Assembly: GCA_934338765.1 (NCBI GenBank)
Contig: CAKRHL010000016.1
Coordinates: forward strand, 1 to 22,819
DNA length: 22,819 nt
Direction: 5' to 3'
DNA from: an uncultured Lachnospiraceae bacterium
GTDB lineage: Bacteria; Bacillota; Clostridia; Lachnospirales; Lachnospiraceae
How positions within the stretch are numbered: the stretch's first letter is position 1; every line of letters starts with the position of its first letter. A program made the position numbers and the translations under genes. This document shows positions 8,571 to 15,700 of this stretch, in pieces. The notes under the pieces are model-generated. The model did no database searches, was not told where the DNA came from, and worked only from the letters and a program-made list of their open reading frames with translations.

Positions 8571-9062
8571 ATGGATATCGGTATGGACAATGAGAGGAAA
8601 AAAATATATACTACACGGATCAGCCAGGCGAGCCGGAGTGAGCTTGTGGTGATCATTTATGAATTGATGCTGGACAGTATATCAGAAGCCGGAGATGCAT
8701 TTGACCGGGAGGATTTTGATACGGCGGATGTGGAATTAAAACGCGCACAGGGCTTTCTTTGTGAATTAAGAGGCAGTCTTGATTTTCAGTTTCCCGTATC
8801 CTACAGACTGGTGTCATTGTACCGCTATATTAATGAGCAGCTGGTCAGGTCTATTACCCGTAAAAAAGCAGTCAATCTCGATTCCTGTGAACGTGTTCTC
8901 CGGGGCCTAAAGGAAAGCTTTGAGGAGATTGCAAAACAGGACACCTCCGGTCCGGTCATGGAAAACAGCCAGCAGTTGTATGCAGGACTGACATATGGGA
9001 AAAGCAGTTTAAATGAGGTGGCGATCGATCCGGGTCAGGCAGGCCGGGGCTTTAAAGCATAG
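8571..9062 (+). CDS. fliS: FliS-like flagellin export chaperone
   Basis: A 163-residue, mostly helical protein with the FliS pattern: an early YTTRISQASRSELVVIIYELML helix pair, a central LRGSLDFQFPVSYRLVSLYR, and YINEQLVRSITRK. FliS binds the disordered C-terminus of flagellin in the cytosol and delivers it to the export apparatus. Start choice is uncertain: AGAAAGG ends one base before the ATG at 8571 and 13 bases before the next in-frame ATG at 8583, so neither spacing is ideal. The C-terminal 35 residues after the chaperone core are longer than in short FliS proteins. It follows flagellin by 36 bases. Confidence 0.87.
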   Translation: MDIGMDNERKKIYTTRISQASRSELVVIIYELMLDSISEAGDAFDREDFDTADVELKRAQGFLCELRGSLDFQFPVSYRLVSLYRYINEQLVRSITRKKAVNLDSCERVLRGLKESFEEIAKQDTSGPVMENSQQLYAGLTYGKSSLNEVAIDPGQAGRGFKA

Positions 9063-9115
9063 AAAAGCGGCAGATCTGCTGCACAGGACAGAATATAGAA
9101 AAAGAAAGGCATGAT

Positions 9116-10615
9116 ATGGAAAAGAAAAATTTTTTAGATGACAGAGGAGCGGGAATATTACTGCCTGTCAGCAGCCTTCCATCTCCCTATGGAATTGGCA
9201 CATTAGGACAAGAGGCGTACCGTTTTGTGGACAGACTGGTCAAAGCAGGACAAAAATACTGGCAGGTACTTCCGGCTGGTCCCACCAGTTTTGGGGACAG
9301 CCCTTATCAGTCCTTTTCTGCATTTGCAGGGAATCCGTATTTTATTGACTTAGATACTTTGATAGAGGAAGGTCTGTTGGAGCGGCAGGAGGTAGAATGT
9401 GAAGAATGGGGCGATGATCCGGCTGATGTGGATTATGCCATTCTTTTTCAGAATCGTTTTAAGGTATTAAAGAACGCATATCAGCGCAGCAAACACAGGG
9501 AAGAGTCATCCTATCGCACTTTTTGCCGCAAAAATACTTACTGGCTGGCGGATTATTGCCTATATATGGCGCTGAAGTTTGAAAATGACAATAAGGAATG
9601 GCAGCTCTGGGAGGAAGATATTCGCTTCCGGCAGAAGGATGCTGTGAAAAAATGGCAGAAAAAACTTGCCGGTGAGATTGATTTCTGGGAGTTTTGCCAG
9701 TATAAGTTTTATCAGCAGTGGAATCGTCTCAAAAAGTATGCCCACAAGAAAAAGATCCGTCTGATCGGAGATATTCCTCTGTACGTTTCTATGGACAGTG
9801 CAGATGTCTGGGCTCATTCCGATCTGTTTGAACTGGATGAAAGAAAGAAGCCGATCAATATTGCCGGTGTGCCGCCGGATTGTTTTTCTGCGGACGGACA
9901 GCGCTGGGGCAATCCGTTGTATAACTGGAAAGCCATGGAAAAGGATCAGTTCCGCTGGTGGTATAAGCGTATGGAGGCTAACGCCGGTCTGTATGATGTG
10001 ATCCGTATCGATCACTTTATCGGCATTGTAAACTTCTGGTCTATTCCCGCATCCTGTCCGACAGCAGTGGATGGTCGATGGAGAAAGGGTCCGGGCAAAA
10101 AGCTTACAGATGTGATCAAAGAGGCAACAAAGGGAACGGACATAATTGCAGAGGATCTGGGTGTGGTAGGTCCTAATGTACGCAAGCTGATCCGGAAAAC
10201 AGGATGGCCGGGGATGAAAATCCTGGAGTTTGCCTTTGATGGGGAGGCTGACAATGAATATCTGCCACACAATTATAAAGATCCAAACTGTCTTGTATAT
10301 GGTGGAACCCATGACAATGAGACGATTATGGGATTTTACGGAGCCAAAAAGAAAAAAGAGTTAAAATATGTGATGGAGTATCTTCAGGTTAAGAAAAAGA
10401 AGCAGATACCATTAGAGATGATCCGTCTTGGTTATGGGAGCATTGCCAATACAGCAATTTTTCAGATGCAGGATATTCTCGGACTGGATAATCAGGCCAG
10501 AATGAATCTGCCTTCGACGGTGGGAACCAACTGGCGCTGGCGTATACTGCCGGGAGAGTTTACAAAGGAACATTGCCGTTATCTGAAAAATCTGTGCCGG
10601 CTTTATAACCGTTAA
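9116..10615 (+). CDS. malQ: 4-alpha-glucanotransferase (amylomaltase)
   Basis: GH77 enzyme of 499 residues, a typical length. It transfers alpha-1,4-glucan segments between maltodextrins in the cytosol and serves glycogen or maltodextrin use. The N-terminus carries GILLPVSSLPSPYGIGTLG and WQVLPAGPTSFGDSPYQS. Catalytic landmarks are the nucleophile Asp in VIRIDHFIGI, the acid/base Glu in IIAEDLGVVG and the third Asp in GGTHDNETIMG. AGAAAGG is six bases before the ATG. It lies 53 bases after the fliS gene on the same strand with no terminator between, and a strong terminator follows, so part of its expression may come from the flagellar block. That link is inference. Confidence 0.96.
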   Translation: MEKKNFLDDRGAGILLPVSSLPSPYGIGTLGQEAYRFVDRLVKAGQKYWQVLPAGPTSFGDSPYQSFSAFAGNPYFIDLDTLIEEGLLERQEVECEEWGDDPADVDYAILFQNRFKVLKNAYQRSKHREESSYRTFCRKNTYWLADYCLYMALKFENDNKEWQLWEEDIRFRQKDAVKKWQKKLAGEIDFWEFCQYKFYQQWNRLKKYAHKKKIRLIGDIPLYVSMDSADVWAHSDLFELDERKKPINIAGVPPDCFSADGQRWGNPLYNWKAMEKDQFRWWYKRMEANAGLYDVIRIDHFIGIVNFWSIPASCPTAVDGRWRKGPGKKLTDVIKEATKGTDIIAEDLGVVGPNVRKLIRKTGWPGMKILEFAFDGEADNEYLPHNYKDPNCLVYGGTHDNETIMGFYGAKKKKELKYVMEYLQVKKKKQIPLEMIRLGYGSIANTAIFQMQDILGLDNQARMNLPSTVGTNWRWRILPGEFTKEHCRYLKNLCRLYNR

Positions 10616-10634
10616 TATATGTACGAAAAATAGG

Positions 10635-10699
10635 ATAAGCCCCTTGATCAATATGTGACCGAAATATTGGACACTTATCGATCAAGGGGCTTATTTTTT
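10635..10699. terminator. Bidirectional terminator between malQ and the HIT gene
   Basis: Perfect 15-pair stem: ATAAGCCCCTTGATC (10635-10649) with 10680-10694. An inner CAATAT/ATATTG stem lies in the loop. On the plus strand TTTTT follows at 10695-10699; on the minus strand a TTTTT run comes four bases after the stem. The genes on either side converge, so it can serve both. Confidence 0.9.
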
Positions 10700-10740
10700 G
10701 AAAATATTTGGCAAAACAAATATTTTCTGAGAATTTTGTT

Positions 10741-11166
10741 TTATCTGACAGCAGCCTTGATCTGAGCCGCAAGCTCTGCAGCATTCTGTTCCGGAGTCCC
10801 CGGTTTCCAGCTGATATTTACGGTGTCGCCCTTATAACGTGGGATCAGGTGAACATGGAGGTGGAAAACTGTCTGTCCGGCAGCCTCTCCGTTATTTTGA
10901 AGGACATTGATGCCGTCACAGTGGAGAACTTCCATCATGGCTTTGGCGCATTTGCGGGCCACCTTGAAAAGCTTTTCTGCATCCTCATCCTCCAGTTCAA
11001 AAAGATTTGCAGCGTGATTTTTCGGAAGGATCACAGCGTGTCCCTTGGAAGCAGGATTGATATCAAGCATTACCTTAAAATCATCATCCTCATAAATGGT
11101 AGTGGAAGGGATCTCTCCCTTGTTGATCTTACAGAAAATACAATCGTCTGCTGTTTTTTTACTCAT
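10741..11166 (-). CDS. HIT family nucleotide-binding protein (HINT-like)
   Basis: Histidine-triad protein of 141 residues. The HIT motif FHLHVHLIPR puts the triad at His102, His104 and His106. An N-terminal CIFCKI (Cys9, Cys12) and the conserved DINPASKGHAVILPKNH stretch are also present. The family hydrolyses adenosine 5'-phosphoramidates and related nucleotide conjugates; the natural substrate here is unknown. AGAGG lies nine bases before the ATG. It is the last gene of a three-gene minus-strand unit after the rhomboid and flavodoxin/SCP2-like genes, 38 bases behind the latter. Confidence 0.94.
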   Translation of the reverse strand: MSKKTADDCIFCKINKGEIPSTTIYEDDDFKVMLDINPASKGHAVILPKNHAANLFELEDEDAEKLFKVARKCAKAMMEVLHCDGINVLQNNGEAAGQTVFHLHVHLIPRYKGDTVNISWKPGTPEQNAAELAAQIKAAVR

Positions 11167-11204
11167 ATATAATACCTCTTTTCTTTGATAGTTGTTTTAT
11201 GGTT

Positions 11205-12227
11205 TTAGGAACGGTTAAATGGGAAGATCGTATCAAATGTACGTATCTGCTTGAAGTCTCCCTTTGCGGCAGCCGCTCCGGAGAGAAATGCATTGTGCAT
11301 GGTGATCTCGCCATTCATAAGCTGCCTGACTGTTTTGTGGCTGATCCGGATCTGGACATTTGCAGAAGGATTTTCGCTGCCGCTGCATTGTAAATTTTCA
11401 TTGTCGATGTCCAGGGAAAGCACCCTTCCGTCTTCGAATTGGAGATTATAACATACCTGCAATGGTGTGACCGGTTGAAAATGCTCCTTCAGATAACCGG
11501 TAAAAGGATCATCGGACAGGTCTGTGTCAGTGTTACCTTCCTCCTCTGCATCATCCCCAAGAAGCCCCTTGAACATGGTCGTAAGCTCCTCGATATCTTC
11601 TTTTTGCTGCTGAACATAGTTTGTATCAGAGACATACATGGAAAGCTGTTCACTTTCCTGTGGTGTCAGGTGCATGGTTTTGGGTTGCAGAGTGTTTTCA
11701 CAGATGGAATTAGTGCTGGATGGAAATACTTTTAATTTTTTGGAAAAAGAACGGTAAAAGCTTTCCGCCTTCTTCTCAATTAAAAGCGTATAGTCCGGAT
11801 TGGTTTCGAACTCCGTATAATCCTCCACATAAGCACAGATTCCCTCGCATGGGATGCCACCCAGTATTTCCCATGCCTGGATCAGTGTCTGGTATGCCGT
11901 TTTCTCTCCGGCGGCCGTGGCCGCTACCAGAGGGAACATATAGAGATTTTTGATGCGGTCCCGGTCACCGTACAACCAGCAGGCATCCAGAAACTGCTGG
12001 AGCAGACCGCCAATGCCGAGCCATTCTACCGAAGCGGCAAGAATGACACCATCCGCTTCCTTTAATGTTTTGGGAAGCACGGAAATACCACGTTTATCTT
12101 CATATAAATTGTATTTTTTTACATCAATGTTCAGCTCATTAAGAACCTCTGTGAGCTTATTCATTACATAGATGGTGGGATCTTCAATGAGTCCGCGGCC
12201 ACCATAATAAATATTGATTCGCTGCAT
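11205..12227 (-). CDS. Flavodoxin-fold protein with C-terminal SCP2-like domain
   Basis: A 340-residue two-part protein. The N-terminal 165 residues resemble the NADPH-dependent FMN reductase / flavodoxin fold: the opening strand RINIYYGGRG, then ADGVILAASVEWLGIGGLLQQFLDAC, a typical loop-and-helix in flavin reductases, then FPLVAATAAGEK. The middle is an acidic linker. The last 100 residues resemble an SCP2 lipid-binding domain: VCYNLQFEDGR, then ANVQIRISHKTVRQLMNGEI, and AAAAKGDFKQI. A role in flavin-dependent reduction of a hydrophobic substrate is inference. The open frame begins at 12239, but GAGGA overlaps that first codon and is well placed for the ATG at 12227, so I use the latter. 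It lies 30 bases after the rhomboid gene and 38 before the HIT gene. Confidence 0.78.
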   Translation of the reverse strand: MQRINIYYGGRGLIEDPTIYVMNKLTEVLNELNIDVKKYNLYEDKRGISVLPKTLKEADGVILAASVEWLGIGGLLQQFLDACWLYGDRDRIKNLYMFPLVAATAAGEKTAYQTLIQAWEILGGIPCEGICAYVEDYTEFETNPDYTLLIEKKAESFYRSFSKKLKVFPSSTNSICENTLQPKTMHLTPQESEQLSMYVSDTNYVQQQKEDIEELTTMFKGLLGDDAEEEGNTDTDLSDDPFTGYLKEHFQPVTPLQVCYNLQFEDGRVLSLDIDNENLQCSGSENPSANVQIRISHKTVRQLMNGEITMHNAFLSGAAAAKGDFKQIRTFDTIFPFNRS

Positions 12228-12257
12228 ATATTTCCTCATTTCATAATTATTTCCATA

Positions 12258-12938
12258 TTACATCGGAGAACCGGATATGAAAGAATCCTTTGATGCCTGT
12301 TTCTGCTTGCGGATACCAACCAGAAGACCCAGAAGAAGTCCTCCAAGGAAGCCTCCGAGATGTGCTGCATTATCCACGCCCTGATCCGTCAGGCCACTGT
12401 ATAAGCTTAAGAAAGCGGCAAATATCATCTGATGGTAATCAATTTCGATATCCTTCCGGTGAAACAGCACCAGTGCAAGAAGTCCTCCGGTAATGCCAAA
12501 AATCGCACCGGACGCACCAATAGACAATGTATTTACTCCTAATAGCATATTATAAACCATAGACGTAAAGCCTGCAATAATTCCTGAAGAAAAATAAAGG
12601 ATCAGAAAACGGGGCGTGCCAATGTGCTGTTCCAGAAAGCTTCCCATAAAGAAAAGACAAAGCATATTGTTAAAAATATGATCAATACCTCCATGAAGAA
12701 ACATACAGGTAAGCACACGGTAATATTCATGCCGGTAAAAAAAATGATACCAGGAAAGACAGCCCTTGTCGATCCAGGCGTCTTCACCACCGGTGAGAGC
12801 GGCGATGTCTGTTTTTAAAAAGATAAGAACATTGATCAGGATCAGGATCACTGTGGCGGAGTGCAGGTAACGCCGGATATCACTGCCGCCATTTGCAGAG
12901 ACATCATCGATTATATCAGGGTCTTTATATGGTTCCAT
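12258..12938 (-). CDS. Rhomboid family intramembrane serine protease
   Basis: A 226-residue membrane protease. The catalytic Ser143 lies in GASGAIFG and the catalytic His193 in AAHLGGF. The other conserved parts are FLHGGIDHIFNNML and about six hydrophobic segments, starting near residue 28 (ATVILILINVLIFL). These proteins cut substrates inside or near the membrane; the target is unknown. The open frame extends to 13043, but that extension crosses the promoter, and AAAGGA lies 10 bases before the ATG at 12938, so the shorter form is chosen. It is first in the rhomboid, flavodoxin/SCP2, HIT unit. The C-terminal tail after residue 210 is charged and probably cytosolic. Confidence 0.93.
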   Translation of the reverse strand: MEPYKDPDIIDDVSANGGSDIRRYLHSATVILILINVLIFLKTDIAALTGGEDAWIDKGCLSWYHFFYRHEYYRVLTCMFLHGGIDHIFNNMLCLFFMGSFLEQHIGTPRFLILYFSSGIIAGFTSMVYNMLLGVNTLSIGASGAIFGITGGLLALVLFHRKDIEIDYHQMIFAAFLSLYSGLTDQGVDNAAHLGGFLGGLLLGLLVGIRKQKQASKDSFISGSPM

Positions 12939-12965
12939 ATTATCGTATCCTTTCTGTTTTTTCCT

Positions 12966-12994
12966 ATTGTAGTCATAAAGAGCTGAAAGGTCAA
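12966..12994 (-). promoter_or_regulatory. Promoter of the rhomboid unit
   Basis: On the minus strand, TTGACC (12989-12994), a 17-base gap and TACAAT (12966-12971). Its -35 lies only five bases from the -35 of the oppositely directed fur-type promoter. Confidence 0.75.
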
Positions 12995-12999
12995 ATGGA

Positions 13000-13028
13000 T
13001 TGACATTTTCCTGAAATGTGTGTAATAT
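13000..13028 (+). promoter_or_regulatory. Promoter of the fur-znuA unit
   Basis: TTGACA (13000-13005), a 17-base gap and TAATAT (13023-13028). RNA should start near 13035, which rules out the in-frame ATG codons at 13018 and 13027 as starts for this transcript. Confidence 0.85.
13003..13019. promoter_or_regulatory. Candidate operator in the fur promoter
   Basis: Inverted repeat ACATTT-5-AAATGT overlapping the -35 and spacer of the fur-type promoter. It does not match the classic Fur or Zur box, so its regulator is unknown. Confidence 0.35.
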
Positions 13029-13068
13029 GAAAAAGGTTTTCAAATCTTTGGGAAATGGAGTGAATCAA

Positions 13069-13491
13069 GTGAATAAAGGAAAACATTATCATACAAAGCA
13101 GCAGAAGATCATTCTGGAGTATCTGATGACGGGGGGAGAGCGTTATGTGACGGTGAGTCAGATTGCTGCCCATTTAAAGGAGCAGGGGCAGTCGGTTGGT
13201 CTCACGACGATCTACCGTCAGCTGGATAAGTTTGAACAGGAAGGTCTTGTTCATAAGATCGTATTGGATGGCAACAGCGGGGCACATTATCAGTATGCAG
13301 GGGCGGATGAGGGCTCCTTTCTGCTGAAATGTGAGAACTGTGGCAATATGATCCCCATGGCGTGCAGCCATATGGAGGAGTTATATGATCATGTGCTGGA
13401 GGAACACAGTTTTCAGGTAAATCCTCACAGAACAATGTTTTATGGTATGTGTAATGAATGTATGGAGAGAAAAAATAAAAATGAGAAGTAA
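13069..13491 (+). CDS. Fur family metalloregulator, possibly Zur-type
   Basis: A 140-residue repressor. The winged helix covers roughly residues 8-65, with VTVSQIAAHLKEQGQSVGLT and TIYRQLDKFEQEGLV as the recognition region. The dimerisation domain carries two CxxC pairs, Cys88/Cys91 and Cys128/Cys131, the structural zinc site of the family, plus His73 in GAHYQY. The start is GTG at 13069, with GGAG eight bases before it; upstream ATGs lie at or before the expected RNA start. Its gene overlaps that of a zinc-binding lipoprotein, so zinc sensing is the most likely role, but Fur- or PerR-like sensing cannot be excluded from sequence alone. Family membership is certain; metal specificity is inferred. 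Confidence 0.92.
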   Translation: MNKGKHYHTKQQKIILEYLMTGGERYVTVSQIAAHLKEQGQSVGLTTIYRQLDKFEQEGLVHKIVLDGNSGAHYQYAGADEGSFLLKCENCGNMIPMACSHMEELYDHVLEEHSFQVNPHRTMFYGMCNECMERKNKNEK

Positions 13492-14584
13492 TAGAAATGA
13501 TAAGAAGAGAGCAGGAAAGGTTTGCCGGAAGCTGATGGTGTGTCTTTGTGCCGTGATGCTGGTTACCGGCGGATGCAGTGTTACCGGAGGAAAGGATCAG
13601 ACTTCCGGGCAGGATAAGACAGACAAAAGGATCAAGGTGGTGGCGACCTTATTTCCTTATTATGATTTTGCCAGACAGGTGGGAGGAAAATATGCGGATG
13701 TGTCTCTGATCCTGCCGGCGGGGATGGATACCCACTCCTTTGAGCCGACGGCCGCAGATATGATCCGTATGGGACAGGCTGATCTGATCCTGTATAACGG
13801 TGGCGAGAATGAGCAGTGGGTTGGCCAGGTGTTAGAGTCTGCGGATAATAAAGGGATCATGGCAGATGAGATGATGAAACATGTGGATACCCTTGTGGAG
13901 GAGCATGTAGAGGGGATGCAGGAGGAAAAGGGAGAGGAACACGATCACGAAGAACATGGCAAAGAGGATGCGGATCATAATGCGTCACAAGAGGCAGAAC
14001 ATGATCACGAAACAGAGGAGGCTTCTGATACGTCAGGAGAGATCGATGAACATATCTGGACATCTCCGGTCAATGCGCAGAAGATCGTGGCGCAGATAGC
14101 AAAGGATCTGGCAAAGGCGGATCCGGAGCATCAGAAGGAATATCAGCAAAATGCAGATCAATATATCAAAAAACTGCAAAAGCTGGATGAGGATATCCGT
14201 CAGGTGACAAGTCATGCGAAGCATAAATATCTTGCCTTTGCAGATCGTTTCCCGCTACGGTATTTTGTGGAGGAGTATGATCTTGATTATACTGCGGCAT
14301 TTGCGGGATGCAGCAGTGATACGGAGCCAAGTGCGGAGACCATCACTTATCTGACCCGTCAGGTAAAAGAACGTAAGCTTCCGGTGGTTTTAAAAATCGA
14401 GCTGACCAGTGATAAGGTGGCAAAGGCGGTGGCGGAAGCTGCATCCACGAGGGAGCATACGGTAAAAGTGGAGACATTTTATACCTGTCATAATGTCACG
14501 AGGCAGCAGTTTGATGCGGGAGAAACCTATGTGAGTCTGATGGAAAAGAACGTAAAGGTGTTGCGGGAGGCATTGAAAGGGTAA
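13481..14584 (+). CDS. ZnuA-like zinc ABC transporter binding lipoprotein
   Basis: A 367-residue lipoprotein. After a basic start there is a hydrophobic signal with lipobox VTGGC (Cys32). Metal-site landmarks are His85 in DTHSFEP and His191 in DEHIWTSP. The third position, usually His, reads ADRFPLRYF with Asp255, and the acidic end CSSDTEPS follows. Between residues 153 and 176 is a His-, Asp- and Glu-rich loop of the type seen in zinc binders such as ZnuA and AdcA. The ATG at 13481 overlaps the stop of the Fur gene by 11 bases, so translation is probably coupled; earlier in-frame codons lie within the Fur gene. No ATPase or permease gene follows, so the partners must be elsewhere. Manganese cannot be excluded, but the His-rich loop favours zinc. 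Confidence 0.92.
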   Translation: MRSNRNDKKRAGKVCRKLMVCLCAVMLVTGGCSVTGGKDQTSGQDKTDKRIKVVATLFPYYDFARQVGGKYADVSLILPAGMDTHSFEPTAADMIRMGQADLILYNGGENEQWVGQVLESADNKGIMADEMMKHVDTLVEEHVEGMQEEKGEEHDHEEHGKEDADHNASQEAEHDHETEEASDTSGEIDEHIWTSPVNAQKIVAQIAKDLAKADPEHQKEYQQNADQYIKKLQKLDEDIRQVTSHAKHKYLAFADRFPLRYFVEEYDLDYTAAFAGCSSDTEPSAETITYLTRQVKERKLPVVLKIELTSDKVAKAVAEAASTREHTVKVETFYTCHNVTRQQFDAGETYVSLMEKNVKVLREALKG

Positions 14585-14694
14585 AAATCCGGATTGATAT
14601 CAGGATTAAATAATAAAAAAAGGTTTATAACAGACAGAAAAAAATTTGATAAAAAACAAAATATCCGAAAAAATTTGGCAAATTTTCATTCGTC

Positions 14695-14723
14695 TTGACA
14701 AGCCCGAAAAACCGGCATAAACT
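14695..14723 (+). promoter_or_regulatory. Promoter upstream of the D-glutamate/5-oxoproline operon
   Basis: TTGACA (14695-14700), a 17-base gap and TAAACT (14718-14723). RNA would start near 14730. The 255-base space after znuA otherwise holds AT-rich sequence, a weak AATCC/GGATT repeat near 14587-14608 and the leader described separately. Confidence 0.8.
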
Positions 14724-14729
14724 TTGGGT

Positions 14730-14807
14730 AAATCAAAAAATACTTGTTGTAATATCAACAGACGGACAGCAATGGAGCTTTCAAAAGTTCCATTGCTGTC
14801 TTTTTTT
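14730..14807 (+). ncRNA. Short leader RNA ending in a terminator (attenuator or small RNA)
   Basis: Between a strong promoter and the first gene of the operon lies a leader of about 78 bases that ends in an intrinsic terminator. It contains a small hairpin TGTTG/CAACA (14745-14749 with 14756-14760). TTGTTGT (14744-14750) could instead pair with ACAGCAA (14766-14772), the 5' arm of the terminator, with one G-U pair. This gives a weak candidate antiterminator. It matches no riboswitch class that I recognise. It could be an attenuator or a stand-alone small RNA. Confidence 0.45.
14765..14807 (+). terminator. Intrinsic terminator before the aminotransferase gene
   Basis: GACAGCAATGGA (14765-14776) pairs with 14789-14800. 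The stem continues inward through a G-U pair and is followed by TTTTTTT at 14801-14807. It can end znuA readthrough, but it also lies downstream of the promoter at 14695. Confidence 0.93.
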
Positions 14808-14839
14808 ATTTATTTTAGAAATGAAATGGAGGAAAAGCA

Positions 14840-15679
14840 ATGAAAACTTTAGGATACTATAATGGAAAATATGGAGAACTTGAGGAAATGAGCATTCCCA
14901 TGAACGACCGTGTCTGTTGGTTTGGTGATGGAGTATATGATGCCGGTCCATGCAGAAATTACAAGATTTTTGCAATCGATGAACACATTGACCGCTTTTT
15001 TAACAGTGCCGGATTATTGGACATTGAAATGCCGGTTACAAAACAGGAGCTGAAGAAACTGCTTCAGGAAATGGTTCAGAAAATGGATACCGGTGATCTG
15101 TTTGTTTATTATCAGGTAACCAGAGGAACCGGAATCCGCAATCATGTTTTTCCGGAGGGAAAAGCCAATCTTTGGATCATGTTAAAGCCTGATACCGTGG
15201 ATGCCGGAGATAAGCCGATTAAACTGATCACAACACAGGATACCCGGTTTTTCCATTGCAATATCAAGACCTTAAATCTGATCCCGTCTGTTATGGCAGC
15301 AGAAAAGGCAAAGAAAGCAGGGGCAGACGAAACTGTATTGTACAGACCGGGAAAACGTGTGACCGAGTGTGCACACAGTAACTGCCATATTATTAAAGAT
15401 GGAAAGCTGATCACAGCACCGACGGATAATCTGATCCTTCCGGGGATCGGAAGAGCACATTTGATAAGAATGTGTAAAAAGCTGGAAATTCCGGTCAGCG
15501 AAACTCCTTACACCTTGGAAGAGATGTTTGCAGCAGATGAGATTCTGGTGACAAGCTCCAGCAACCTATGCTTGCGTGCGGATGAGCTGGACGGAAAACC
15601 GGTTGGAGGCAGGGCGACAGATCTTGTGGACAAGCTTCGTCAGGCACTTTTGAAAGAATTTATGGATGCAACGGAGTAA
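14840..15679 (+). CDS. D-amino acid aminotransferase (class IV, PLP)
   Basis: A 279-residue fold-type IV PLP enzyme. D-amino acid transaminases interconvert D-alanine and 2-oxoglutarate with pyruvate and D-glutamate. Lys143 in HCNIKTLN is the PLP lysine, and Glu176 lies in VTECAHSN. Residues YQVTRGTGIRNHVFP (91-105) supply Arg100 and His102, and Tyr33 lies in GDGVYD; these match the carboxylate trap of D-amino acid transaminase and separate it from branched-chain and aminodeoxychorismate relatives. GGAGG is before the ATG. It opens a six-gene operon with 5-oxoprolinase and D-glutamate cyclase genes, which supports a D-glutamate role. It lies behind a promoter and a leader terminator, so expression may depend on readthrough. 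Confidence 0.9.
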   Translation: MKTLGYYNGKYGELEEMSIPMNDRVCWFGDGVYDAGPCRNYKIFAIDEHIDRFFNSAGLLDIEMPVTKQELKKLLQEMVQKMDTGDLFVYYQVTRGTGIRNHVFPEGKANLWIMLKPDTVDAGDKPIKLITTQDTRFFHCNIKTLNLIPSVMAAEKAKKAGADETVLYRPGKRVTECAHSNCHIIKDGKLITAPTDNLILPGIGRAHLIRMCKKLEIPVSETPYTLEEMFAADEILVTSSSNLCLRADELDGKPVGGRATDLVDKLRQALLKEFMDATE

Positions 15680-15700
15680 GAAAAGGGGACGGGGATTGTT

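Noticed and set aside
9063..9115. Palindrome GCAGATCTGC after the fliS gene as terminator
   Set aside because: The stem is short and no T-run follows, so readthrough into malQ is expected.
9560..10312. A 250-codon open frame antisense to malQ
   Set aside because: It overlaps conserved catalytic parts of malQ and has no ribosome site or family features.
10700..10727. AT-rich 11-pair hairpin GAAAATATTTG/CAAATATTTTC after the HIT gene as a terminator
   Set aside because: On the minus strand it is followed by A residues, not T; the stronger hairpin at 10635-10694 fits better.
13018..13068. Longer N-terminus for the Fur-family protein from ATG 13018 or 13027
   Set aside because: Both codons lie at or before the expected RNA start, and GGAG supports the GTG at 13069.
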